Source: an uncultured Parabacteroides sp.
Lineage (GTDB): Bacteria; Bacteroidota; Bacteroidia; Bacteroidales; Tannerellaceae
Assembly (NCBI RefSeq): GCF_902493135.1
Contig: NZ_CABUOD010000023.1
Coordinates: 12,036-76,035 of the forward strand
DNA length: 64,000 bases
Reading direction: 5' to 3'
The notes under the pieces were generated by a model. That model was not told where the DNA came from. It was given only the letters and a program-made list of their open reading frames with translations, and searched no databases. This document shows positions 27,368-36,045 of the stretch, piece by piece. Within the stretch, counting starts at the first letter, position 1; each line of letters opens with the position of its first letter. Position numbers and translations under genes: made by a program.

Positions 27368-30300
27368 TTAGAATGTTAGATTAAGTCCGACTGAGTATTT
27401 CTTTGAAATCGGATAAGTCATGTTATTTAAAGTTTCCGGATCAAAAGTATCCATAAGCGGAGTGAATGTCAGCAAGTTTTCACCTAAGAGATAAACTCTC
27501 AAGCGACTAATGCCAATTTTGCCCAATACATTCTTAGGAATCGTATAACCAATTGTCAAATTCTTTAAGCGCAGGTAAGCTGCATTTTGCAAATAACGAT
27601 CTGAATTTACACGGTTACCACCGTTAGCCCAACCCGGACGCGGATAATATGCATTCCGATTATTTTCATTCCAGTAATCCAATGCATTTGTCAAAGGTGT
27701 ATCCCATTCAGATGTAAAGCCCCAGAAAGAGTTTCCACCGCACATATAGTCGCGTTTGCCAATTCCCTGCCAGAACATTTCAAAGTCGAAACCTTTATAT
27801 TCGAAACCGGCTGTAAAACCATAGCTGTAACGCGGAGTCGAGTTACCAATAATTTTCTGGTCACCCATATCGTCCAATGTATTCTTTCCACGAGTGATCT
27901 TACCATCACCATCCAAGTCTACATAGCGTACATCACCTGCGCCCCAAGTACCACCATAAAGCTGTGTCTGATCAATTTCTGCAGCTTCCGCATCAGTCTG
28001 GAACAAGCCATTTGAGCTATAACCGTAAATCGTATTCATTTTATATCCTTCATAATATTGATTTACAGTTTCATTATTTTTATTTTTTGTAAACAAAGAG
28101 CCTGTTGGGTTTGCAAATTTGGTAATTGTTGACTGATAGTCAGATAAAACACCCTTTACCCAGTAATTGAAACCATTTTCCAAGCGGTCGTTCCAACCTA
28201 AAGAAAGTTCCCAACCAACAGTTTTCAAATCAGCTGCATTTTCTACTGGCACGCTTGCACCTAACACAGACGGCAAAGCCTGTCCTGCAGTCAACATATC
28301 TTTCGTATCACGACGATACCAGTCAAAACCGGCTGTTAAACGATTGTTCAAGAAAGTTGCATCGAAACCAACATCGACCTGGTTAACAGTTTCCCAAGTA
28401 AATGAAGAACTAACCAAACCTGAAGGAGAAATAGCGACAGGACGAGAACCTCCTAAAATCATACCCATACTACTTGTTACTCCATATTGAGGCAAATAAG
28501 GGAAGTTCCCCATATCATCAGTAGTCTGCTGGTTACCCAACGAACCGTAAGATGCACGGATCTTCATATCATCCCACCAGTCTTTTACCGGTTCCCAGAA
28601 TGCTTCTTCTGAAATACGCCAAGCGGCAGAAACAGAAGGGAAGAATGCATAACGATCTCCGTCAGGGAATTTAGAAGAGCCATCGTAACGTCCGTTCACT
28701 TCGAACAGATAACGCTGTTTATAGTTATAGTTCAAACGGAAGAAGAAACCGTTGATAGCCCAATGACTTTCATTGTATCCCATATTCATTTCACCGATTG
28801 CCTGGTTTAATGCGGGTTTAGAATCATCGATCAGGTTCGTACGGCCACTCCAGAAATATTTTGTATGTTTATATTCTTGGTTGTAACCTGCCATCACTTT
28901 GAAATTGTGAGTATTGTCATTGAAAGACTTAGTATATTCGGCAAAAGCATTGAAAGATGTATAATAATCTTCATTATTAGCCATTACAACACTACTTGGG
29001 TTTGTCCAGGGATAATAGCCTTCAGTACCTGCTACCGCTTTGTATTCAAGAAAGCGTTGAACGTGCTGGTTGGAACCTTTGTTATACATATTAAATGTAT
29101 AGTCGGCGTTTACAACCAAACCTTCCAACGGAGTAATCTTGATCGCTCCGGTCATCCACAAGTCATTCTGTTTGTCTCTGTTATTACCGCCTTGCGCCTG
29201 CAATGCGATCGGGTTGGTATAACCACCCTGTCCTGCAAAGTGACCGTCCGGGTGACGAACCGGCATCAATGGGCTCAAATCGTTCTTCATCATACCGCTA
29301 TAAGCAGAAATACCCGACCATGCAGTATTATTCATGGCAGTCGTACCACCAGAAGGATGAGATTCTTTTGTATAGGTGTGCATGACCTTTGCTGATACGT
29401 TCAACCACTTGGTTATGTCTGTAGAAACATTCAAATTAACATTGAACTTTCTATAATCGTCGTTTGCTTCTTTCAACAAACCGCCCACATCATTATAGCC
29501 CACGGATGCATAATAAGTAGTCTTTTCACTACCACCGCTTACATTCACATTATACATTTGGGAGAAGCTGGCTTTTTTATACAATTCGTCGAACCAATCC
29601 GTATTACCACAATAATTATAATCGTACGGTTTACTTGGGTCGATAATCAAATTAGGATCATACCAAACAGGTGAATCGTATGTCCCATTAAAGTATCTCT
29701 CTGCGTAGTCATAAATGGCTTCATGATAATAATGCCCACTACCGCCACTATTCTGATAAGCCAGATCCTTCATCGATAAAAAGTCCATGGAATTAACATT
29801 ATGGACACGTTTTGCCGGACTCTGCCAGTAGCCGTTCGCACTTAAAGAAACCTGTGGAGCACGTTCTTTTTTACCATTTTTTGTTGTAATCAAAATTACA
29901 CCATAAGCAGCACGTGCACCATAAATAGCAGAAGAAGCAGCATCCTTCAATACGGAGATAGAAGCGATATCATCCGGATTAACCAAGTTTGCATCCATCT
30001 GTACGTTATCGACCAAAACCAACGGACTACCACCGTTAATGGAAGTCGTACCACGAACATTAAATTCAGAACCTTTACCTGGAGCTCCGGAAGGAACCGT
30101 AATATTCAGGTTAGGTACAACACCCTGCAAACCTTGTCCGATATTGGCGATAGGACGGTTTTCCAAAACATCACCAGCCACTTGCGCTACAGCACCGGTC
30201 AGGTTGGCTTTCTTTTGCGTACCATAACCCACAACCACTACTTCTTCAAGAGCTTGTGAATCTTCTTTTAAATTCACTTTCAAGACAGACTGTCCAGTGT

Positions 30301-30601
30301 ATTTGATCTCCTGAGTAACATATCCGATAAACGAAATCTGGATAATGGCTCCTTTGTTTACACCTTCCAATGTAAAGTTACCGTCCATATCGGTAACGCT
30401 ACCATTAGTTGTGCCTTTCACGATAACAGATGCACCGGCAACAGGGCCTAAGGCATCTTCTACAACACCGGACACTTTCCCGTTTTGTTGGGAAATGTTC
30501 GTTTCTTGCTTAAACGGTGCAGTTTCTGCAAAAGCACCTGCGGGGACAGCTAAGGCTCCCGAAAGCAAAATCAGACTGATTAGTTTAGTTTTTTTCAACA
30601 T
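27368..30601 (-). CDS. SusC/RagA-family TonB-linked outer-membrane transporter
   Basis: A 1077-residue protein with a signal peptide (LISLILLSGALAVPAGAFA). It then has a CarboxypepD_reg-like domain (VSGVVEDALGPVAGASVIVKG), the TonB-box-like EEVVVVGYGTQKKANLTGAVA, a plug domain (~115-240, with NVRGTTSINGGSPLVLVDN) and a 22-strand barrel. There is no STN domain before the plug, so control by a SusC-linked anti-sigma/ECF sigma pair is unlikely. It imports the ligand captured by SusD using TonB energy. Upstream are a -7 box and two matching palindromes. Confidence 0.96.
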   Translation of the reverse strand: MLKKTKLISLILLSGALAVPAGAFAETAPFKQETNISQQNGKVSGVVEDALGPVAGASVIVKGTTNGSVTDMDGNFTLEGVNKGAIIQISFIGYVTQEIKYTGQSVLKVNLKEDSQALEEVVVVGYGTQKKANLTGAVAQVAGDVLENRPIANIGQGLQGVVPNLNITVPSGAPGKGSEFNVRGTTSINGGSPLVLVDNVQMDANLVNPDDIASISVLKDAASSAIYGARAAYGVILITTKNGKKERAPQVSLSANGYWQSPAKRVHNVNSMDFLSMKDLAYQNSGGSGHYYHEAIYDYAERYFNGTYDSPVWYDPNLIIDPSKPYDYNYCGNTDWFDELYKKASFSQMYNVNVSGGSEKTTYYASVGYNDVGGLLKEANDDYRKFNVNLNVSTDITKWLNVSAKVMHTYTKESHPSGGTTAMNNTAWSGISAYSGMMKNDLSPLMPVRHPDGHFAGQGGYTNPIALQAQGGNNRDKQNDLWMTGAIKITPLEGLVVNADYTFNMYNKGSNQHVQRFLEYKAVAGTEGYYPWTNPSSVVMANNEDYYTSFNAFAEYTKSFNDNTHNFKVMAGYNQEYKHTKYFWSGRTNLIDDSKPALNQAIGEMNMGYNESHWAINGFFFRLNYNYKQRYLFEVNGRYDGSSKFPDGDRYAFFPSVSAAWRISEEAFWEPVKDWWDDMKIRASYGSLGNQQTTDDMGNFPYLPQYGVTSSMGMILGGSRPVAISPSGLVSSSFTWETVNQVDVGFDATFLNNRLTAGFDWYRRDTKDMLTAGQALPSVLGASVPVENAADLKTVGWELSLGWNDRLENGFNYWVKGVLSDYQSTITKFANPTGSLFTKNKNNETVNQYYEGYKMNTIYGYSSNGLFQTDAEAAEIDQTQLYGGTWGAGDVRYVDLDGDGKITRGKNTLDDMGDQKIIGNSTPRYSYGFTAGFEYKGFDFEMFWQGIGKRDYMCGGNSFWGFTSEWDTPLTNALDYWNENNRNAYYPRPGWANGGNRVNSDRYLQNAAYLRLKNLTIGYTIPKNVLGKIGISRLRVYLLGENLLTFTPLMDTFDPETLNNMTYPISKKYSVGLNLTF

Positions 30602-30725
30602 AGAGTATATATTTAAAAGAAATAATACATCCTACGAAAAATGGCTTTCATCCGTTGAGTGTCTTGTTAGATCAGGCTCATTAGATTGGGCATACTTTTA
30701 TAGCGTTTTTCTGTGTTTTTGTAAT

Positions 30726-30742
30726 TAGTTCTATCAGAACTA
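30726..30742. promoter_or_regulatory. Palindromic operator candidate, susC-proximal
   Basis: TAGTTCTATCAGAACTA is a perfect palindrome except for its 3-base centre. It lies about 20 bases downstream of the predicted susC start of transcription. Its 15-base core recurs inverted at 30990-31004. Confidence 0.6.
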
Positions 30743-30769
30743 TGGTTCTTGGATCTTTCATATCCGGGT

Positions 30770-30777
30770 CAAAGATA
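30770..30777 (-). promoter_or_regulatory. Predicted -7 box of the susC promoter
   Basis: On the minus strand the sequence reads TATCTTTG, a match to TAnnTTTG, 168 bases before the susC ATG. No convincing -33 box is seen, in keeping with an activator-dependent or weak promoter. Confidence 0.5.
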
Positions 30778-30984
30778 TGAATTTTTAATTTCGTTGTGTG
30801 TTTTTTGTTTAAAAAATTTTGCACTGGACTCGATATTAACAATTAGGCATTACAGATTCCTTGCAAACATTGAGCAATATCAAGTATTAGCATCCATTTT
30901 CCTATGAAAACCGACTTGTTGCTTATTCGTAAACTACATTAATTGCAAAAATTTCACATATATCGTATATAATTCTTTGCAAAT

Positions 30985-31009
30985 GCATGAGTTCTGATAG
31001 AACTCATGC
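30985..31009. promoter_or_regulatory. Palindromic operator candidate, susC-distal
   Basis: GCATGAGTTCT, GAT, AGAACTCATGC is an 11-bp perfect stem with a 3-base centre and no T-run on either side, so it is not a terminator. Its core AGTTCTGATAGAACT is the reverse complement of the proximal site core. Confidence 0.6.
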
Positions 31010-31295
31010 CTCTTCCCGATACTTGCGATTTAAAAATAATCTTATTTTTGTAATATTATATATTCATCTGAATATTTTGTAGTTATGTGCATTTTTATCT
31101 GTGCAAAACATGATTCTGTACCCATCAAAAAAAGGTGTAAGAACGATAAGTGATGAAACCTAATGCTTGTGTTAATTTATCTATGGTAAAGCAGAGGGCT
31201 TATTGTATAATACCGGTTTCTTGACAACAAAATACAATCTTTAATAATAGAGCTGAAATCCGGCTTTTTTGCGGGCAAAAAGGACTTTGTCGGCT

Positions 31296-31424
31296 GAGGT
31301 GCGCAGTTTTTTGACACGAAGACGGTCGTAATTGTTCTGAGGTACGCAGTGTAGATAGCATGACGACCGTCTTGATGGCGATGAAGACGGTCGTAAAGGG
31401 AACGAAGACGGTCGTCGTGGCGGG
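31296..31424. repeat. Degenerate 21-22 bp tandem repeats
   Basis: GAAGACGGTCGT occurs at 31318, 31383 and 31404 and inverted (ACGACCGTCTT) at 31362. GAGGTGCGCAG (31296) and GAGGTACGCAG (31339) are a second paired motif. The starts fall on a 21-22 base step, giving about six units. Confidence 0.6.
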
Positions 31425-31998
31425 AAAGCCCCGGAATCGGTTTGAGATATACGGGAAATCCCTCGACTTTTTTTATTACAGGCGATTCTTCGGGAGTTCA
31501 GGTTTTCCACAATATCCGGTCTTTCTTCTATCTGATTACAAAAAGACATCGTTTTTTCATTTTCTGCCTACGACGTTTTTTCAATCGTTACCAATTCCGG
31601 TAAAAAGCCGGCAAAAAGTCAAATCAAAACGATCCGGAATTTTACCCGAAATAGAATCCGGGCCAATCTGGGGTTATTGTCATTTAATTTGGTGATGTTG
31701 ATGACATAATTCCTTATCTTCTAAACAAAAAAACAGACAATAACCTCCCTTAAAAGGGGCTTTTTGTATATTGTTGGCAATCAGCGTTATAGTATGTGTA
31801 AGATTATTAATAAATATTACCCGCAATAGAAAACCGAAAAATATGGGATGAAAATCTCATTTTTATGGGGTAGTATTTCGATTTGGACCAACGGGTATTT
31901 TGGAAAAACAGACAATAAGACAAGAAAGAATGCCCCCCCTCTTAGACAATGATTTTGAAGATAAAGTGACAAAAACAAGTTGCCTGGGGTGGGGAAAT

Positions 31999-32952
31999 TC
32001 AATCGCGTTCGAAATCGGACAGCACTTCTGCCGTAGTGGCGTTGATTTTTTTGTCCAATACATAAATCCGGTAAGACAGGCTCAGTTCTTTGCCGGGTTC
32101 CAAGGTGAACGCCTGCTGCTTGGTCGGCGAGAAATTCCACATGACATCACCGGCAGGCTCGTTGACGGTCTTGTCCCATACGCGCAAAGGTTCGGGATAG
32201 TTCAGGTTGGAAGGGTCGGCAACGATCAGGATACAGGCTTTTTCGTTTCCCGCTTTCCCCTGGTAATAGCACCAACGGGCTCTCGAACCGTCAGCCTCGT
32301 CGCGGGAAAGGCCTTCCGAAGTGAGCATTTCGGCTGTCTGGTCGTTCCAGTCCTCGCGCGTACGGATACATATACCGCCATAGCGGTAAACCTCCATGGT
32401 GATCGGGCTCGAACCGGCGAGGCGGACAGTGGTGTGATAGTCGATATAATAGCCCGGTAAGGATGTCGTTCCGATGCTGATTTCCAGACGTTCGTTCATC
32501 GCTACCTTTTCTGCGGGAGAATCGGGGTAGACCACATGGTCCAGCGTCGCAACAAAACCGTTGTCGGATACGCGTTCGAAGTTGCGGAAGCGGACCGTCC
32601 CTTGTTTTTTGTGGAGATTCCAGAAGTCGATCTCATGACCTTCAAACGTGGTTTTCGTCCAGGCGTACCACAAACCGAAATGATGGTAATGGTCGGCGGG
32701 AGAACAATTGGTCATCACTTCGCCTTTCAACGTCTTCAAGGGGTGGATGAAACCGCTGCGTTTATAAACCGAGTCGACGCCCGGAGCCGGGTAAACCGTG
32801 GCATAGTTGTAAGAGAACAGCTGTTTATCCCCCATCTTATAGTCCAGGGCTTTTCCTGTATCGACAACGGAACAGGATGTTTCGGATGGCCGGCAAGAGC
32901 CTAAGAACAGAGAAATAAAAAAAACACCGATAGAAAAAATAGCAGTTTTCAT
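31999..32952 (-). CDS. DUF6807 (PmoA-like) lipoprotein
   Basis: A 317-residue lipoprotein (MKTAIFSIGVFFISLFLGSC). It has the pattern FSYNYATVYPAPGVDSVYKRSGFIHPLKTLKGE and then SPADHYHHFGLWYAWTKTTFEG, the family stretch of PmoA/DUF6807 proteins, which keep clustered histidines and a beta-sandwich build. Despite the name, these are not methane monooxygenase subunits and are common beside carbohydrate-degradation genes. Role unknown; perhaps sugar binding or modification. It is 21 bases downstream of the intact histidine kinase gene. Confidence 0.8.
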   Translation of the reverse strand: MKTAIFSIGVFFISLFLGSCRPSETSCSVVDTGKALDYKMGDKQLFSYNYATVYPAPGVDSVYKRSGFIHPLKTLKGEVMTNCSPADHYHHFGLWYAWTKTTFEGHEIDFWNLHKKQGTVRFRNFERVSDNGFVATLDHVVYPDSPAEKVAMNERLEISIGTTSLPGYYIDYHTTVRLAGSSPITMEVYRYGGICIRTREDWNDQTAEMLTSEGLSRDEADGSRARWCYYQGKAGNEKACILIVADPSNLNYPEPLRVWDKTVNEPAGDVMWNFSPTKQQAFTLEPGKELSLSYRIYVLDKKINATTAEVLSDFERD

Positions 32953-32973
32953 AATATGACAATTAAATAATAA

Positions 32974-33951
32974 TCAGTTATCCGGCATGCGGCAAGGCAG
33001 CGTGAACCAGAAAGTGGAACCTTTGCCTTCGACCGATTCCAGTCCGATTTGGCCTCCTAAATGGTCTACGAAACCTTTGCATAAAGCAAGTCCGAGCCCT
33101 ACGCCTTTGGAATGGCTTTCCACAGCCTGCACGAAACGGGCGAATATCTTCTGTTGCATCGCTTCCGGAATGCCTTTGCCCGTATCGGCTACAAAAAAAC
33201 GAATTTTTTCCGTTCCATCCCAATTATAGCCGATCCGTATTTCTCCCTTCGACGTATGTTTGATAGCATTAGACAGCAGATTCGACAAAATCTGGACCAA
33301 ACGGTGGCGATCCGTATAGATGGAAATATCGGGAACCGGGCCTTTCTGCAATGCGACGGACGGCTGGATTTGCAATTTCGCCGTTTCGTACAATCCGTTC
33401 ATGATATCGGGGAGAAAGACCTTCGAGTATGTAAACGAAATCGTATCCGATTCGATCCGGGAGATATCCAGCACATCGTTCAACAAGTTGAGAAGCAGTT
33501 CGTTGTTTTCTTTAATGATCCGGATGTATTGCTCGCAGGTTTCCGGGTTTTCCTCTTCTACCAGTAGTTGCGAAAAACCGGCAATCGCATTAAGGGGCGT
33601 ACGGATTTCATGATTCATATTTGCCAGAAAAGCCGATTTCAAATGATCGGAACGTTCGGCTTTGTCTTTTGCCTTGACAAGTTGTTCTTTCAAACGGCGG
33701 TTTATTTGAACCAGGACAAACAGGAAGATGCAAAACAGGGCCAGTCCCAAAATCATCAAATACAGTTCACGGGATCTTGACGTAAGCTGTTCGTTCTCCA
33801 TCTGGATCAGGGCGGCTTCGTTGCCGGTTGTTTCAGTATAAGATTCCTGCCGGACAGGCTCCTGCAGGCTTTCCCCGTATGCCGGTAAACCGGATCCGGG
33901 AAAAACCGACATCAGCAGGGATATTAATATGTAGGACAGTAACCGTTTCAT
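32974..33951 (-). CDS. Membrane sensor histidine kinase (intact), no response regulator nearby
   Basis: A 325-residue protein with a signal or first helix (LLSYILISLLMSVFPGSGLPAYG), a short periplasmic stretch and a membrane helix at about residues 64-82. The HisKA motif NMNHEIRTPLNAIAGFSQLL has His114 as phosphorylation site. The HATPase is complete: N box SNLLSNAIKHT, G1 DTGKGIP, G2 GVGLGLALCKGF. The periplasmic part is only ~40 residues, so a partner may sense the signal. The gene follows its degenerate paralogue by 19 bases and precedes the DUF6807 gene; no response regulator is in the window. Confidence 0.92.
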   Translation of the reverse strand: MKRLLSYILISLLMSVFPGSGLPAYGESLQEPVRQESYTETTGNEAALIQMENEQLTSRSRELYLMILGLALFCIFLFVLVQINRRLKEQLVKAKDKAERSDHLKSAFLANMNHEIRTPLNAIAGFSQLLVEEENPETCEQYIRIIKENNELLLNLLNDVLDISRIESDTISFTYSKVFLPDIMNGLYETAKLQIQPSVALQKGPVPDISIYTDRHRLVQILSNLLSNAIKHTSKGEIRIGYNWDGTEKIRFFVADTGKGIPEAMQQKIFARFVQAVESHSKGVGLGLALCKGFVDHLGGQIGLESVEGKGSTFWFTLPCRMPDN

Positions 33952-33970
33952 TCCAGACTTCGCTTATTGG

Positions 33971-34987
33971 TTAATTTAATGGATGGTCCCGCAATATGAA
34001 TTCAAAACGGGTTCCTCCCGACGGATCCGGAAAGACAGTCAAAGCACCGCCCATCTTGACAAGCAGACCTCTGCTGATCAGCATATCGAGTTTCATATCT
34101 TCCAATTTTCCGGAAGTTTGGACGAGGCGGTCAAACAGGAATTGATATTCCTCCTGTGTCATCGTCCAGTTTTCACCGGATATCGTAAAGCAGACCTCAT
34201 TCGCGAGACTTTCGTATTTGATAAGGATACGCCCTCCGGCCGTGTGGGTCGCAGCATAATGGAGCAGATTGGACAAGGATTGGTTCAACCGTACCGGATC
34301 CGTCGTAAACGGCCTGTCTTCACAAGGGAGCAAGAGGATTTCCACATCGTCCGGAATCTGTTGCCGGATGCTGCTGCAAACCTCTTCGACCAATCCGTTC
34401 AAGCTGATTTTTTCATATTGGAACTGCATTCTGTCGGACTCGATTTTGGAGACATCCAGGATATCGAATATGACACGTTGCGCCCGTTCGTTACGCGAAC
34501 AGATTTCGGTGGCGTATTCTTGTTTCTTGCCGGGGTCGGATTCCAGGATCAGAGCATCTGACAGGCCGGATATCTCCTGCAGGAACACCTGTACTTCGTG
34601 GCTCATGTTCTGCAGGAAACCGGATGTTTTCTTATCTGCCCGGCAAGCTTTCTTTACTGCAACAGCCAGTTCCTGCTTTATCCGGTAAAAGCGGAACAGA
34701 TAATAGAACAACAGGAGGACGGTAATGGACAGAGCCAATACCAGAACGATCTGGACCCGTATAATGAAGATCCGTTTTTCGCTTTCCGCCTCCAGGCGGT
34801 CCATGTCGTAGGCCGGGCGGAACTGTCCGGATGGTTCGGTAAAGTTTGTGCTGCCGGCAGCCGGGCATACGGTATCGTGAGGTAAAGGAGGGATGGTTTC
34901 CACCGCGCCCTCTACCTGCCCCCAAGCCATACTTGTTGTGTAGAACAATAATAACAAGGAGATTGCATATTTAACAATAGTACTCAT
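33971..34987 (-). CDS. Degenerate histidine kinase (probable pseudokinase)
   Basis: A 338-residue paralogue of the next gene, with a signal peptide (ISLLLLFYTTSMAWG), a ~50-residue periplasmic part and a helix at about residues 76-98. The HisKA histidine is kept (His130 in NMSHEVQ) but the RTPL that normally follows is lost. The ATPase lobe has lost key sites: the N box reads SNLLHYAATHT where the kinase has SNLLSNAIKHT; the G1 DxGxG position reads SGENW; the G2 GxGLG position reads MKLDM. It probably cannot bind ATP and may serve as a heterodimer partner or sensor for the intact kinase. Confidence 0.85.
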   Translation of the reverse strand: MSTIVKYAISLLLLFYTTSMAWGQVEGAVETIPPLPHDTVCPAAGSTNFTEPSGQFRPAYDMDRLEAESEKRIFIIRVQIVLVLALSITVLLLFYYLFRFYRIKQELAVAVKKACRADKKTSGFLQNMSHEVQVFLQEISGLSDALILESDPGKKQEYATEICSRNERAQRVIFDILDVSKIESDRMQFQYEKISLNGLVEEVCSSIRQQIPDDVEILLLPCEDRPFTTDPVRLNQSLSNLLHYAATHTAGGRILIKYESLANEVCFTISGENWTMTQEEYQFLFDRLVQTSGKLEDMKLDMLISRGLLVKMGGALTVFPDPSGGTRFEFILRDHPLN

Positions 34988-35077
34988 TCACTCCTTCAAG
35001 TAATCATCAACCTTACTTTTACCCTATCACGCAAGTTGCAGATTCTGATCAAATAGTTGCCTATCCTAATCAATTTA

Positions 35078-35107
35078 CAAATGTAATAAAAGAATTGGAA
35101 AAACAAG
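35078..35107 (-). promoter_or_regulatory. Promoter for the histidine kinase operon
   Basis: Minus-strand TACATTTG (35078-35085) as -7 box with CTTG (35104-35107) 18 bases upstream. The predicted leader before the pseudokinase ATG is about 85 bases. Confidence 0.45.
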
Positions 35108-35195
35108 TAAATAATCCGATAAGCCTTCAATTTTAATGGAAATAAAAAACATGCCGTAAAGCCGTATCGCGATTGGCGAAATATTTCTTTAATCG

Positions 35196-35227
35196 TTTGC
35201 GTTATATGGGGATTTAGCATACCTTTG
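35196..35227 (+). promoter_or_regulatory. Promoter for sdhCAB
   Basis: TTTG at 35196-35199 and TACCTTTG at 35220-35227 with 20 bases between them, a near-ideal Bacteroidetes promoter. The leader to the sdhC ATG is about 60 bases. Confidence 0.75.
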
Positions 35228-35292
35228 CACGATAATAACCATAGATTGGAAGAAATTTCTAAATACAATTAAATAACTTAAATTATTATCTT

Positions 35293-36012
35293 ATGTGGTT
35301 ACTTAATTCTTCTATCGGGAAGAAGCTGATAATGAGTATATCAGGTCTCTTTCTTGTTCTGTTCTTATTGTTCCACTTGTCAATGAATGTGGCGGCTGCT
35401 TTCTCTGGAGAGGCCTATAACATGATTTGTTCATTGTTGGGAGCAAACTGGTATGCCGTCGCTGCCACTTTGGTTTTGGCTGCAGGCATTGTGATTCACT
35501 TCGTGTACGCTCTTATTCTGACACTTCAGAACCGTAAGGCTCGCGGAAACGACCGTTATGCAGTTAACGTTCGTCCGAAAGGAGTGGAATGGGCATCTCA
35601 GAACATGCTGGTACTGGGGATTATCATTCTCCTGTTCATGGTACTACACTTCAGCCAGTTCTGGTATAAGATGATGTTCGCCGAATTGTTGGGCCATCAT
35701 GAGGTCGCTTTAGGCGCTGCTACGGTATCTCCACAGGATGGCGCGGCATTTATCAACTACTATTTCCAGGGAAACATTTTGATTACTGTTCTTTACCTGA
35801 TCTGGTATGCAGCCTTGTGGTTTCACCTGACTCACGGTTTCTGGAGCGCTATTCAGACAATCGGATGGAATAACACGATCTGGATGAACCGTTGGATTTG
35901 CATCTCTAAGATTGTAGCGACTGTCATCTGCGTACTGTTTGCTATCATTACTGTTGTTTTCTACGTGAACGGTGTAGGAGGCGATTGTGCTGCTGTTTGT
36001 GCAGGCCATTAA
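35293..36012 (+). CDS. sdhC: Succinate dehydrogenase/fumarate reductase cytochrome b subunit
   Basis: A 239-residue membrane protein with five hydrophobic helices and several histidines placed for heme b ligation (LFHLSMNVAAAF, VIHFVYALIL, VLHFSQFW, WFHLTHGFW). This is the single large b-type anchor of the Bacteroidetes/epsilonproteobacterial quinol:fumarate reductase type, which replaces separate SdhC and SdhD. It passes electrons between menaquinone and the flavin/iron-sulfur subunits in anaerobic fumarate respiration. It is followed by sdhA after 33 bases. The gene could equally be named frdC. Confidence 0.93.
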   Translation: MWLLNSSIGKKLIMSISGLFLVLFLLFHLSMNVAAAFSGEAYNMICSLLGANWYAVAATLVLAAGIVIHFVYALILTLQNRKARGNDRYAVNVRPKGVEWASQNMLVLGIIILLFMVLHFSQFWYKMMFAELLGHHEVALGAATVSPQDGAAFINYYFQGNILITVLYLIWYAALWFHLTHGFWSAIQTIGWNNTIWMNRWICISKIVATVICVLFAIITVVFYVNGVGGDCAAVCAGH

Positions 36013-36045
36013 TTTAAGGTGTAACATTATTGAAAATAAATCATT

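Larger units (their letters stand above)
30602..31998. other. 1.4 kb non-coding stretch between susC and the DUF6807-like gene
   Basis: Besides the susC promoter and two palindromes, it holds a set of degenerate 21-22 bp tandem repeats (31296-31424) and two copies of AAAAACAGACAATAA (31729-31743, 31904-31918). Open frames of about 100 codons overlap each other on both strands near 31.3-31.6 kb. Their low-complexity Arg/Ser/Pro run comes from the DNA repeats and they lack ribosome-binding or signal features. I see no credible gene. Confidence 0.6.

Noticed and set aside
31241..31695. Two overlapping ORFs of about 100 codons, one on each strand
   Set aside because: Both are built from the 21-22 bp repeats, have low-complexity translations and no start context.
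31999..32952. Methane monooxygenase subunit (PmoA)
   Set aside because: The name comes from a family label; this is a soluble lipoprotein near carbohydrate genes with no membrane helices of a monooxygenase.
34996..35268. 90-codon minus-strand ORF before the histidine kinase genes
   Set aside because: It covers both the sdhC promoter and the kinase promoter and lacks a ribosome-binding site.
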